Origin: Clostridia bacterium
GTDB lineage: Bacteria > Bacillota > Clostridia > Caldicoprobacterales > Caldicoprobacteraceae
Assembly (NCBI GenBank): GCA_017577715.1
Contig: PKRC01000019.1
Location: 1-42,734, forward strand
Length of the DNA: 42,734 nucleotides
Direction of reading: 5' to 3'
Made by a program: the position numbers and the translations under genes. Below are positions 18,536 to 26,757 of the stretch, piece after piece. Under the pieces are notes generated by a model. The model was not told the origin of the DNA, searched no databases, and was given only the letters and a program-made list of their open reading frames with translations. Every line of letters starts with the position of its first letter. Positions within the stretch are counted from its first letter, which is position 1.

Positions 18536-19846
18536 ATGGATTTACATACGAAGTTAAAGATCCTAGGTGCAGCTGCCAAATACGACGTATCCTGCTCATC
18601 CAGCGGAAGCTCACGGCGAAACAGGCCTGGTGGTCTGGGCAATGCCAGCCTGCCCGGGATTTGCCATAGCTGGTCGGATGACGGGCGGTGCATCTCCTTG
18701 CTAAAGATACTATTTACCAACCGCTGTGTCTTCAATTGTCTGTACTGCGTAAATCGTGCCACAGCCGATGTGCCACGGGCCACATTCACGCCCGACGAAG
18801 TGGCACAGCTTACCATAAACTTCTACAAGAGAAATTACATCGAAGGGCTGTTTTTAAGCTCGGCCGTATACAAAAATCCGGATTACACTATGGAGCTTTT
18901 GATTGCAACGGTAAAAAAGCTGCGAAACCAATATCACTTCAACGGATACATACACTTAAAAGTCATCCCGGGCGCAGATCCGCTGCTGATAGCCGAAGCT
19001 GGCAAATACGTAGACCGCTTGAGCGTCAACATTGAGCTTCCTTCCAGCCAAGGGCTTCAGCTGCTGGCACCACAAAAAAACAGGGATTCCATCATCAGGC
19101 CCATGGAGTTCATTCATTCCAAGATACTTCAAACAAGGGAAGAGAGAAAATTATACAAAAGCACTCCCCTTTTTGTTCCCGCCGGCCAGACTACGCAGCT
19201 CATAGTGGGAGCAACCCCCGACAATGATTTAAAGATACTCAAGCTATCTGAAAGCCTCTATAAACGATTTTCTTTGAAGAGGGTATATTATTCGGCGTAT
19301 GTGCCTGTAACTCAGCACCCAAACTTGCCGGCCATTAGCAGTCCTCCTCTTATGCGGGAACACCGTCTTTACCAGGCAGACTGGCTATTGAGGTTCTATG
19401 GCTTCAAAGCAGATGAGCTGCTGGACGAAAACCAACCGCTGCTCAATACAGAGATTGATCCTAAATCGGCCTGGGCCCTTCGAAACCTTCACCTATTCCC
19501 GGTGGAGGTCAACAGCGCTGATTACGAAATGCTGCTGAGGGTACCTGGGATCGGCGTACGCTCTGCCAAGCGCATAATTGCGGCAAGGCGATACAGCTCC
19601 ATCGACTTTGAGACCTTAAAGCGCTTTGGCGTTGTGCTCAAAAGGGCGCGCCATTTCATAACCTGCCGCGGCAAATTCTACGGCGAGAGGAATATAGATG
19701 AGCTGACGCTGTATCAAATGCTCAAGCCTTCATCCAGCCAGTCAAGCGGTGCAAAGCCATCAAGCGAGCAGCTGACCTTTTCCTCGCTTTACCCCCACCT
19801 GTTTCAACCCCAGGACTTCCACACCGTCATAACAGGGGAGATGTAA
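18536..19846 (+). CDS. Radical SAM protein, putative DNA modification/repair family
   Basis: A 436-residue radical SAM enzyme of the type annotated as 'putative DNA modification/repair radical SAM protein' (TIGR03916-like). The cluster cysteines are C64, C68 and C71 in CVFNCLYC, a CxxxCxxC motif. A C-terminal helix-hairpin-helix segment (LLRVPGIGVRSAKRIIAA) suggests DNA binding. Its substrate is unknown. The frame opens at 18464, but AGGAGG lies 9 nt before the ATG at 18536, which begins MDLHTKLKIL. A partner gene starts 1 nt after the stop codon. In other genomes the pair neighbours, or is fused to, a uracil-DNA glycosylase domain; none is seen here. The promoter carries a LexA-like box. Confidence 0.88.
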   Translation: MDLHTKLKILGAAAKYDVSCSSSGSSRRNRPGGLGNASLPGICHSWSDDGRCISLLKILFTNRCVFNCLYCVNRATADVPRATFTPDEVAQLTINFYKRNYIEGLFLSSAVYKNPDYTMELLIATVKKLRNQYHFNGYIHLKVIPGADPLLIAEAGKYVDRLSVNIELPSSQGLQLLAPQKNRDSIIRPMEFIHSKILQTREERKLYKSTPLFVPAGQTTQLIVGATPDNDLKILKLSESLYKRFSLKRVYYSAYVPVTQHPNLPAISSPPLMREHRLYQADWLLRFYGFKADELLDENQPLLNTEIDPKSAWALRNLHLFPVEVNSADYEMLLRVPGIGVRSAKRIIAARRYSSIDFETLKRFGVVLKRARHFITCRGKFYGERNIDELTLYQMLKPSSSQSSGAKPSSEQLTFSSLYPHLFQPQDFHTVITGEM

Positions 19847-19847
19847 G

Positions 19848-20603
19848 GTGGTTTATTACATATACGACGGGAGCTTCGAGGGACTATTAACGGCCATATA
19901 CGAGGCCTACTACCGGCACCAAAATCCCGAAAAAATCCTAAGCTCCGACAGCATACAGGACAACCTGTTTATTCAACACGTGTACATAAAGGCAGATCAA
20001 GAAAAGGCGGAGCGCGTATACAGCGCTATAGTACACAAGATATCCCTTGCAGCAGCCAAAAAGGTGCTGTACGCCTTTCTTTCGGAATCGCCGGATGCTG
20101 CAACAGCCATATACCGATACCTCAAACTGGGCTTTAAGCTGGGTAAAAGCGTCGATTCGGCTCTGGCCGACCCGTATGTCTTTAGGGTTCACGCCTTGCA
20201 TAAAAAGGTGAGCCAAGAAGCGGGAAAAATGCTGGGATTGGTGCGCTTCCGGCTGCTCAAAAATGGGATATTTTACGCCCCTATCGAACCCGACTTTAAC
20301 ATTTTAGGCATAATTGTTCCCCATTTTAAAAGGCGCATGTCGGCTCATGATTGGATAATACACGATTTAAAGAGAAAAATAGCCGCCTTTTATAGCCAGG
20401 GACAATATATAATCGTGCCCTTCGAATTGAGTGGAGCCCTTCCCTTGGACGAGGAAGAGTTTGACTATCAAACCCTTTGGAAGGAATACTTTCAAAACAT
20501 CGCCATACAAAGCAGGATCAACCCGCGGCTCCAGCGACAGTTCATGCCGGTACGTTACTGGAAGCATTTGATTGAAAAACCGGGCACACATGACAAAGCT
20601 TAA
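19848..20603 (+). CDS. Partner of the radical SAM protein (TIGR03915/DUF4130-like)
   Basis: A 251-residue protein of the family called 'probable DNA metabolism protein' that always travels with the radical SAM protein upstream. The N-terminus (YYIYDGSFEGLLTAIYEAY) and the C-terminal DUF4130 part (PDFNILGIIVPHFKRRMSAHDWIIHDLKR) are recognisable. No catalytic motif of known type is seen. The start is a GTG at 19848, directly after the upstream stop, with AGGGGAG in front, so translation is probably coupled. A bidirectional terminator follows. Function is unknown; a joint DNA-repair role is inferred from family association and the upstream LexA-like site. Confidence 0.85.
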   Translation: MVYYIYDGSFEGLLTAIYEAYYRHQNPEKILSSDSIQDNLFIQHVYIKADQEKAERVYSAIVHKISLAAAKKVLYAFLSESPDAATAIYRYLKLGFKLGKSVDSALADPYVFRVHALHKKVSQEAGKMLGLVRFRLLKNGIFYAPIEPDFNILGIIVPHFKRRMSAHDWIIHDLKRKIAAFYSQGQYIIVPFELSGALPLDEEEFDYQTLWKEYFQNIAIQSRINPRLQRQFMPVRYWKHLIEKPGTHDKA

Positions 20604-20630
20604 AGCTGTAAGCTCTTCATTATAAATAAA

Positions 20631-20664
20631 AAGCAGGCTACAGCCTTTTTCCCGTAGCCTGCTT
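20631..20664. terminator. Bidirectional terminator
   Basis: AAGCAGGCTA pairs with TAGCCTGCTT around a 14-nt loop, between two convergent genes. T-rich tracts follow on both strands, stronger on the minus strand. Confidence 0.85.
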
Positions 20665-20682
20665 CTTGTTGTTTTCCCCTGG

Positions 20683-21957
20683 TTAATCCAGTACTCTTAG
20701 CCCCCATTTAAAACTCTGTTGATAATACCCTGAGCTCAGCGTATCAATTCTAACCTCTCCTGCAGCTGAAGATGCGTGGATAAACTGACCGCCCCCTATA
20801 TATATTCCAACATGATATCTGGTATTGCTCGACGTGCTGGTATCAAAAAACACCAGATCTCCCTTGCTAAGCTGCTGCTGCGATAGCCTGGCAAAGCTGG
20901 AATCATTGCCCTGGTCCCAGGCTGTTCGCTTAAGGGAAATGCCGAAATGCCCGTATACGAAAGTAGTAAAGCCCGAACAGTCAAATGAATCAGGGCCGGA
21001 AGCGCCATACACATAAGGTCTGCCTATGTACCCCATAGCAAAAGCTATAATCTCATCGGCTTTTGCATCATGCGAGGCGTCACCTTGACCAGCTTGTTTA
21101 TCGCCCGTCACCACGTCGGAGCTGTACAGCTTGGCGATGGTAGCCTTCCCTACGATGCCATCGACCGTAAGTCCGTTGGCTTTTTGAAACGCCTTTACGG
21201 CATTTAAAGTAGCAAGGCCGAAAATGCCATCCGCTTTACCGCAGTTAAAGTTAAGCTCATTTAACCGCTTCTGCAAAATGGCTACGTCTTCTCCCCTGTC
21301 GCCCAGCCGCAATGTCCTCGAAATATCGGCACCTCTGCTGGGCTCTTCTTCAGGCAAACTTGGGAAACGATTTTCTTCCGTAGAGGCATCCTGGTTAAGT
21401 AGCGCTGCTAGCGTCTTAGGGCCGACGATGCCATCAGGTGTCAAGCTATTTTTCTTTTGAAATGCCACAACAGCGGCATGAGTAGCGGCACCAAATATCC
21501 CATCGACCTTTCCGCAGTTAAAGCCGAGCCTGTTCAACAGGTCCTGAAGAATTGCTACATCCTGGCCTCTATCCCCCAACCTTAAAGTCCTCGATATGGT
21601 CGCCCCTCTGTTGGACTGTTTATCAGAAGGACTGCCTCCTGAAGAAGCCGCACTGCCATACAGCGCATTTAAAGTCTTGGGGCCAACAATGCCATCGGGA
21701 GCCAGCCCCTTGGCCTTCTGGAAGGCTATCACAGCTGCCCGGGTTACAGGCCCAAATATCCCATCGGCTTTTCCCGATAGAAAACCTTGTTTTATTAACG
21801 CTTGCTGCAACATCTCAACCTCAGGCCCTCTGCTACCCAACTTGAGCAAAGTTCCCTGAGCATGCGCCCTTGCGGGAAAAACAAAGGCTAATAATCCCAC
21901 TACAAGAGCAAAAGCCAAACACAAAAGACAAATCGTCCTTTTAGGCACACGGTTCAC
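20683..21957 (-). CDS. Secreted NlpC/P60 peptidoglycan hydrolase with three binding repeats
   Basis: The 424-residue protein has a signal peptide (about 1-34, ending PARAHAQ). Three PG_binding_1 repeats follow (LGSRGPEVEMLQQAL, LGDRGQDVAILQDLL, LGDRGEDVAILQKRL), each ending in a DGIVGxxT motif. A linker leads to a C-terminal NlpC/P60 domain with the catalytic Cys in DSFDCSGF and His in RYHVGIYIGGG, plus FIHASS. Such enzymes cleave peptide stems of peptidoglycan (D-glutamyl-meso-DAP bonds) outside the cell, in wall turnover or spore germination. The start is a GTG after a G-rich Shine-Dalgarno; a second GTG three codons later is also possible. It has its own promoter. Confidence 0.93.
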   Translation of the reverse strand: MNRVPKRTICLLCLAFALVVGLLAFVFPARAHAQGTLLKLGSRGPEVEMLQQALIKQGFLSGKADGIFGPVTRAAVIAFQKAKGLAPDGIVGPKTLNALYGSAASSGGSPSDKQSNRGATISRTLRLGDRGQDVAILQDLLNRLGFNCGKVDGIFGAATHAAVVAFQKKNSLTPDGIVGPKTLAALLNQDASTEENRFPSLPEEEPSRGADISRTLRLGDRGEDVAILQKRLNELNFNCGKADGIFGLATLNAVKAFQKANGLTVDGIVGKATIAKLYSSDVVTGDKQAGQGDASHDAKADEIIAFAMGYIGRPYVYGASGPDSFDCSGFTTFVYGHFGISLKRTAWDQGNDSSFARLSQQQLSKGDLVFFDTSTSSNTRYHVGIYIGGGQFIHASSAAGEVRIDTLSSGYYQQSFKWGLRVLD

Positions 21958-21979
21958 CCCCCTTCTCCCCTTTAATCAA

Positions 21980-22008
21980 ATTATATACCTTGTCCACTTT
22001 CATCTCAA
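21980..22008 (-). promoter_or_regulatory. Promoter of the NlpC/P60 gene
   Basis: TTGAGA (22003-22008), a 17-bp spacer and TATAAT (21980-21985) on the minus strand, just upstream of the gene. Confidence 0.7.
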
Positions 22009-22127
22009 ATTTCGACAATTTCCCTATAGAGGGGTGTAACCGCAAATTCCTAAAATATTACAAAAATGTTACATATTATTTTCGTATACTTAATATTTTA
22101 TATAAACATCATAAACATCAATATAAT

Positions 22128-22150
22128 ATGGGGAGCTCACGGCTCCCCAT
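22128..22150 (-). terminator. Hairpin after the phosphoesterase gene
   Basis: ATGGGGAGC and GCTCCCCAT form a 9-bp stem with a 5-nt loop right after the stop codon. The tract that follows on the minus strand (ATTATATTG) is only moderately T-rich. Confidence 0.65.
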
Positions 22151-22153
22151 TTC

Positions 22154-22843
22154 TCATCTTTCCATTATCAGTTTGAGGTCAAAATTCAAATAGTCGCAAG
22201 AGACCAGATGATAGGTAATGCCATTTATCTCTCCCTCTACCACGCTGTTTAAGCTTGCACCATGGAGATGGCCAAATACCACGTGTTTCACGGGATATTT
22301 TCGAATCAGCTTGGCCATGTCATTTTCATTTCCCATCTCGTCAAAAGGAGGATAATGAAGCATCACCACTATTTCTCTGGCATCCCTGGCGCTGTCCAGC
22401 GATAATTTAAGCCTATTAAGTTCCCTGTTAAATATCTTGATGTCATGCTGCGTTCCTTCCCGCCCTTCCAAGACCGCCCATCCCCTGGTACCGCAAAAGG
22501 CAATATCATCGATAACCACGTTATCATTCTGTATGGCAAACATATTATAGGGAAGCATCTTCCTCACTTTAGATATGGAAGACCACCAGTAATCGTGGTT
22601 CCCCCGTATTATGACTTTTCGTCCGGGCAGTTGCCCAATGCTATCCAAATCTGGTTTTGCCTCCTCTAACTTCATAGCCCAGCTTATATCGCCGGGAATG
22701 AGCACTACATCCTGTTCTCCCACCTTGTTTATCCAATTGCTCTTTATCCTCTCCCAGTGCTGGAACCAATGCTCCCCAAAAACATCCATAGGTTTGGGAT
22801 TGGCTTCCGATAAGTGAAGGTCACCAATTGCAAAGACTCTCAT
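22154..22843 (-). CDS. Metallophosphoesterase (calcineurin-like)
   Basis: A 229-residue protein with the full set of calcineurin-like phosphoesterase motifs: GDLHL, PGDISWAM, RGNHDYWW, LHYPPF and GHLHG. These residues bind two metal ions. The family includes small cytoplasmic phosphoesterases of unknown substrate that are common in Clostridia. It begins 13 nt after adk, so the two are likely one transcription unit. Confidence 0.9.
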   Translation of the reverse strand: MRVFAIGDLHLSEANPKPMDVFGEHWFQHWERIKSNWINKVGEQDVVLIPGDISWAMKLEEAKPDLDSIGQLPGRKVIIRGNHDYWWSSISKVRKMLPYNMFAIQNDNVVIDDIAFCGTRGWAVLEGREGTQHDIKIFNRELNRLKLSLDSARDAREIVVMLHYPPFDEMGNENDMAKLIRKYPVKHVVFGHLHGASLNSVVEGEINGITYHLVSCDYLNFDLKLIMER

Positions 22844-22856
22844 TTGTCATTTCTCC

Positions 22857-23516
22857 TTATTGCACTAGCCCCCTTTTGCTCAGCTCTTGGATTATCCATT
22901 TATTTACCTCTTCAGCGGAAATATCAGGGTCATTCACAAACAGGCGTATGTAAGCACAGTCGGCATTGAGATAATACTCTTTAACACCAGCGCTTTTTTG
23001 GTTATATTCACCAAATCGCTTAATTATTACTTCCTCGTTATCATCTTCCCTTATAGTTAGCTGTCCTTGGCATTCAGGACACTCTGTATATCCTTGCTTT
23101 ATATGAAACACCCTCTTACAACTACTGCAAACTCTCCTGCCCAACAACCTGTGCAAAAGCACATCCTTCGTTACGTCGAAATCAAGCACTACCTCAACTT
23201 TTTTGCCCATCGAATTCAGCATTCTATCTAGCGCCTCTGCCTGTGCAACGGTTCTAGGAAAACCGTCAAATATTACGCCTTTTGCGTCCTTTAGCTTTAT
23301 CAATGCGTCTTCTACCACGGCATTTACAATTTCATCAGACACCAGTTTACCTTCTTTAATGACCTGTAAACTATCATACAAAGGATGGCTGGGATCCTGC
23401 AGTATCTGGCGAAACAAATCTCCGGTAGACAATTGAACCAAACCAAAAGTTTGTGCCAGCAACTGTCCCTGCGTCCCTTTGCCACTGCCAGGTGGACCGA
23501 GCAGTACGATGTTCAT
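22857..23516 (-). CDS. adk: Adenylate kinase with zinc LID
   Basis: A 219-residue adenylate kinase, which interconverts ATP + AMP and 2 ADP. The P-loop is GPPGSGKGT (7-15), the AMP-binding region is STGDLFR and FDGFPRTVAQAEALD follows. The LID domain carries four cysteines, C130, C133, C146 and C149, that would bind zinc, a feature of Gram-positive and thermophilic enzymes. In most Clostridia adk sits in the ribosomal-protein operon between secY and map. This copy is elsewhere, so it may be a second, more diverged adenylate or nucleoside monophosphate kinase. AAGGAGG precedes the ATG. Confidence 0.9.
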   Translation of the reverse strand: MNIVLLGPPGSGKGTQGQLLAQTFGLVQLSTGDLFRQILQDPSHPLYDSLQVIKEGKLVSDEIVNAVVEDALIKLKDAKGVIFDGFPRTVAQAEALDRMLNSMGKKVEVVLDFDVTKDVLLHRLLGRRVCSSCKRVFHIKQGYTECPECQGQLTIREDDNEEVIIKRFGEYNQKSAGVKEYYLNADCAYIRLFVNDPDISAEEVNKWIIQELSKRGLVQ

Positions 23517-23592
23517 GGCATTCCTCCTTCCTTGCTATGACCAAACTCATCTTCCCTGCTGCTTATTATTCCTTCCTTTTGTAATTTTTAAT

Positions 23593-24879
23593 TTATCTAT
23601 CTAGCAAATTCTTTTTACCAAATCTTAATTTCATAGTTAATACTTTATCTGTAGAAAATATCCTGCCGCATATGAATATCAAAATTACGAAGACGACCAA
23701 CATATAAGCGATGCCGTAAAACACCACATCGTAGTTTCTGAGAAGTATGTTCTGCGATGCTATAAAGGGATGGCTAAAGGGTATAAGCATCACCAAAACC
23801 CTAATGGGCAGAGACAAAGAGTTTATATCCGAAAACATGGAGATAAAATACGGGAGCATCACCAGAAAGGTGAGGGGCAGTATCATGGTCTGAGCGCTCT
23901 TTAAGTTTTCTACCATTACCCCCAAAATGATAGTTAGGCCCAGCGCACACAGTATAGCAAAGAAGATGGATATACCCAGCAAAGCATAATCTGCCGAAGT
24001 ATACTGTAGTCCCAACCTCTGTATGAGGTCATTCAGCTGGTTGCTTGTGGTAATGTCCCCCATCAGGCCATTCATATAATACCTGAAGCCCAACATATAT
24101 ATCACCGCAGAGAGCAATCCCACCAAACCCGATGCCACCATTTTGGCAATGGCTATTTGCTTTCTGCTTACAGGTACAGTAAGCAGAGTCTCCAAAGTTT
24201 TATCCTGCTTTTCCATTGCCATGGCTGACAATACCATCTGGGAAGAAAATACGATGACCATCATCAGAATGACAGGAATGAATATGGATTGCGAGTATAC
24301 GATGCTGCTAACCTCGGAAGCCGACCCCTCGGCCACAACGTCTTTTACCACAACGAACCCCTTGCTCTGTATGGGATTTTTTATATCTTCCGGATTGAGG
24401 TCTGGGAAATTGGCCTTCAAAAAGTTATTTGAAATAATTTCGTTTATCTGGGAGATTACCTGATCTACTACCGCAGCGTTTACCGAACCGCCCATAGAAA
24501 AACTGCGGATAAAGGAGTAGGCTTCTATATCCTTAAACTGGAATTCAGATGCCGCTTGGCCAAAACCCTCAGGGATAACGATGAGCAAATTTATATCGCT
24601 GTTTTTAGCATATTCTATAGCTTTATCTTTATTTTCTTCGTCTAAAATGTTTACTTCAAAGCCAGCATGCGACAAGCCATCAAGAAGAATTTTAGATTCC
24701 TGGGAATCATCCAAATTTAACACATATATTCCCCGTTTCTCTTCTATCTTCTTCACTTCTGACTGGACGATAGATCCTATGAAATAGAACAGCGTCACGG
24801 TAAACAGCAAGGAAATGACCAGCTGCAAGGTTATCAATTCCTTTATTTCTTTTTTCAATAAGTTTAAAAACTTTCTCAT
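23593..24879 (-). CDS. ABC-2 type exporter permease (NatB-like)
   Basis: A 428-residue membrane protein with one N-terminal helix (about 17-37), a large extracytoplasmic domain (about 40-195) and five or six C-terminal helices. This is the layout of NatB/ABC-2 permeases. The cytoplasmic segment AMEKQDKTLETLLTVPVSRKQI is typical of the family. With the ATPase that overlaps its start by 4 nt, it forms an exporter; related systems export Na+ or peptides, but the substrate here is unknown. Confidence 0.88.
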   Translation of the reverse strand: MRKFLNLLKKEIKELITLQLVISLLFTVTLFYFIGSIVQSEVKKIEEKRGIYVLNLDDSQESKILLDGLSHAGFEVNILDEENKDKAIEYAKNSDINLLIVIPEGFGQAASEFQFKDIEAYSFIRSFSMGGSVNAAVVDQVISQINEIISNNFLKANFPDLNPEDIKNPIQSKGFVVVKDVVAEGSASEVSSIVYSQSIFIPVILMMVIVFSSQMVLSAMAMEKQDKTLETLLTVPVSRKQIAIAKMVASGLVGLLSAVIYMLGFRYYMNGLMGDITTSNQLNDLIQRLGLQYTSADYALLGISIFFAILCALGLTIILGVMVENLKSAQTMILPLTFLVMLPYFISMFSDINSLSLPIRVLVMLIPFSHPFIASQNILLRNYDVVFYGIAYMLVVFVILIFICGRIFSTDKVLTMKLRFGKKNLLDR

Positions 24880-25619
24880 TGTACCAGCCTCCTAAACACC
24901 TCTTCCAGATTTTCTGCAGAATATTTTTGCTTCAACGCCTTAGGCTCTCCAATTTCCAATATTCTGCCTTTGTCAATAATTGCCACCCTGTCTGACAGAA
25001 AATCGATCTCCAGCATGTTATGGGATGAAAGAAGCACCGAAACTCCTTCCTTTACAAATTCCTTTATGACTTCCCTTACCTCCAGGGAGTTAATTACATC
25101 CAGCCCAGAAGTGGGTTCATCGAGTATGGCAAGTTTGGGCTTGGTCATGAGCGCCCTGGCCAACAGGAGCTTTCTGATCATACCTTTGCTGTACGTGCCC
25201 ACTTTGTCTTTTAACCTGTCTTTAAAGCCTATAATGCTCATGGCCCTTTCAATGTATATATCTACATCTCTCGGACTTTCGGCATAAAAGCTTGCCATGA
25301 ATTTAAGATAATCAAGCCCGGTAAGATTTTTATATGCCCCGGCTTCCTCCGGGAGATAGGTAATCCCCTCCCTTATCTTGTCGGGATTCTTTTTCAAATC
25401 ATAGCCCATGAATTCGACCTTTCCATCGGTAGGCGTAAGAAGGGTGGCCACAATCCGGAGGGTGGTAGTCTTACCCGCGCCATTGGGCCCAATTAAAGCA
25501 AATATTTCACCCTTTTTCACTTCAAAATCAATCCCTTTTAAGGCCTCAACTTTGCCGTAATTCTTCTTTAAACCGCTTACTTTGAGAATTACGTCACCCA
25601 ATATATTCATCCCCCTCAC
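24876..25619 (-). CDS. ABC transporter ATP-binding protein (NatA-like)
   Basis: An ABC ATPase of about 247 residues: Walker A GPNGAGKTT, a Q-loop region near TYLPEEAGAY, the signature YSKGMIRKL, Walker B LAILDEPTSGLD and a switch His in LLSSHNM. It powers the exporter encoded by the overlapping downstream permease gene. The start is uncertain. GTG at 25619, ATG at 25610 and TTG at 25601 are in frame; GAGGGGG lies right before the ATG and 9 nt before the TTG, so a start at MGDVILKVSG is possible. Confidence 0.9.
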   Translation of the reverse strand: MRGMNILGDVILKVSGLKKNYGKVEALKGIDFEVKKGEIFALIGPNGAGKTTTLRIVATLLTPTDGKVEFMGYDLKKNPDKIREGITYLPEEAGAYKNLTGLDYLKFMASFYAESPRDVDIYIERAMSIIGFKDRLKDKVGTYSKGMIRKLLLARALMTKPKLAILDEPTSGLDVINSLEVREVIKEFVKEGVSVLLSSHNMLEIDFLSDRVAIIDKGRILEIGEPKALKQKYSAENLEEVFRRLVQ

Positions 25620-25944
25620 AAACGTTAGAGTTACATTTTCACTATTAGTTTAACAAAACATTAGAATTAAGTCTATGAGAAATATATAAAATTTTTGGAA
25701 ATTCTCTGCCACTTTTACGCCTGTGGTTTTATTGCAGGTTTCTCCTGTTTGCTAGTATACGCTTGCCGGCATATTTATTTTTGTTGTCTACAAAGCCTTA
25801 CACAAAAGTTAGAATCTTATGGGTTAGAATCTGATGGGCAAATCTTAATAAATTCTTAAGATAAATACCATAGATTTTTTAGTATAATCATGTAAGAAAA
25901 CAGTAGGGCTTGCTTTGGACAAAAGGCTGGGAGGTTTTTCGCAA
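25620..25944. other. Divergent intergenic region with a tandem 15-bp repeat
   Basis: This gap of about 320 nt between divergent genes holds no gene. Two adjacent copies of GTTAGAATCTKATGG (25808-25822 and 25823-25837, one mismatch) lie upstream of a TATAAT at about 25880 that could serve the PAP2 gene. Looser TTAGA copies occur near the ABC gene start. Confidence 0.5.
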
Positions 25945-26661
25945 ATGATGAGGCTTCAAACTCTAAAATCGAATGGCAAGTTAAAAGAACTACTATGGAA
26001 GTACAAACATCTTTCGCTGGTGTCGCTTTATGGATTTGCCCAGATATGGTTTCAATATTGCGAGCGCACCGTACGACCTAAATACTACATGCATTCGCCA
26101 ATTGATGATTACATACCATTTGTAAAATACTTTGTGGTACCCTACCTCTTCTGGTTTATATACATGGCTCTTGGATTTCTGTACCTGGCGGTGGTATCCA
26201 AAAAGGATTTCTACAAGCTGTGCCTATATATGTTTGGGGGCATGTATCTGTGCTATGTGCTGTATCTCTTATTCCCCAACGGGCAGAACTTGAGGCCAAT
26301 CATCACCGAAAACGATGTATTCTCAAGGATGATAAAGTACATATACGCCACTGATACCCCTACCAACGTGGCGCCCAGCATCCATGTCTTCAACTCGATA
26401 GCAGTACACGTGGCCCTGGTCAACTGCCACCAATTTAGAGAAAAAAGGCATTGGCGGCTAGCATCCTTCATATGCATGATAATCATAAGCGCTTCTACAG
26501 TGCTTATAAAACAGCACTCCATTAAGGATGTAATGTGGAGCGTTTTGCTGGCTACGGCCTTTTATATAGCAATATACCAGATACCAAAGTGGGTATTCAG
26601 CAAAGACTTGGTCTCCCTTGACATCAAAAGAGGTTTTTTCTCTAGAATAGCGCATAGATAA
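25945..26661 (+). CDS. PAP2-superfamily-like membrane protein
   Basis: A membrane protein of about 238 residues with five or six hydrophobic helices. Two short motifs fit the PAP2/inositol-phosphorylceramide-synthase-type phosphatase fold: APSIHVFNS with the first catalytic His and KQHSIKDV with the second. The KX6RP motif is not clear, so activity is uncertain; the family dephosphorylates lipids or transfers phospho-headgroups. The frame opens at a TTG (25915), but GGGAGG lies 10 nt before the ATG at 25945. It is a lone gene, facing away from the ABC exporter. Confidence 0.75.
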   Translation: MMRLQTLKSNGKLKELLWKYKHLSLVSLYGFAQIWFQYCERTVRPKYYMHSPIDDYIPFVKYFVVPYLFWFIYMALGFLYLAVVSKKDFYKLCLYMFGGMYLCYVLYLLFPNGQNLRPIITENDVFSRMIKYIYATDTPTNVAPSIHVFNSIAVHVALVNCHQFREKRHWRLASFICMIIISASTVLIKQHSIKDVMWSVLLATAFYIAIYQIPKWVFSKDLVSLDIKRGFFSRIAHR

Positions 26662-26730
26662 AATAGATAAACTAGTTTTAAATTTATTAAAGAAGGTAGA
26701 TTCAAAACAAAGCTTCGTAAATAAGCATAA

Positions 26731-26757
26731 AATAAGGGGGATTATATCCCCCTTATT
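26731..26757. terminator. Terminator between convergent genes
   Basis: AATAAGGGGG pairs with CCCCCTTATT around a 7-nt loop. It overlaps the stop codon of the minus-strand aldolase gene and lies about 70 nt past the PAP2-like gene, so it could serve both. Confidence 0.75.
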
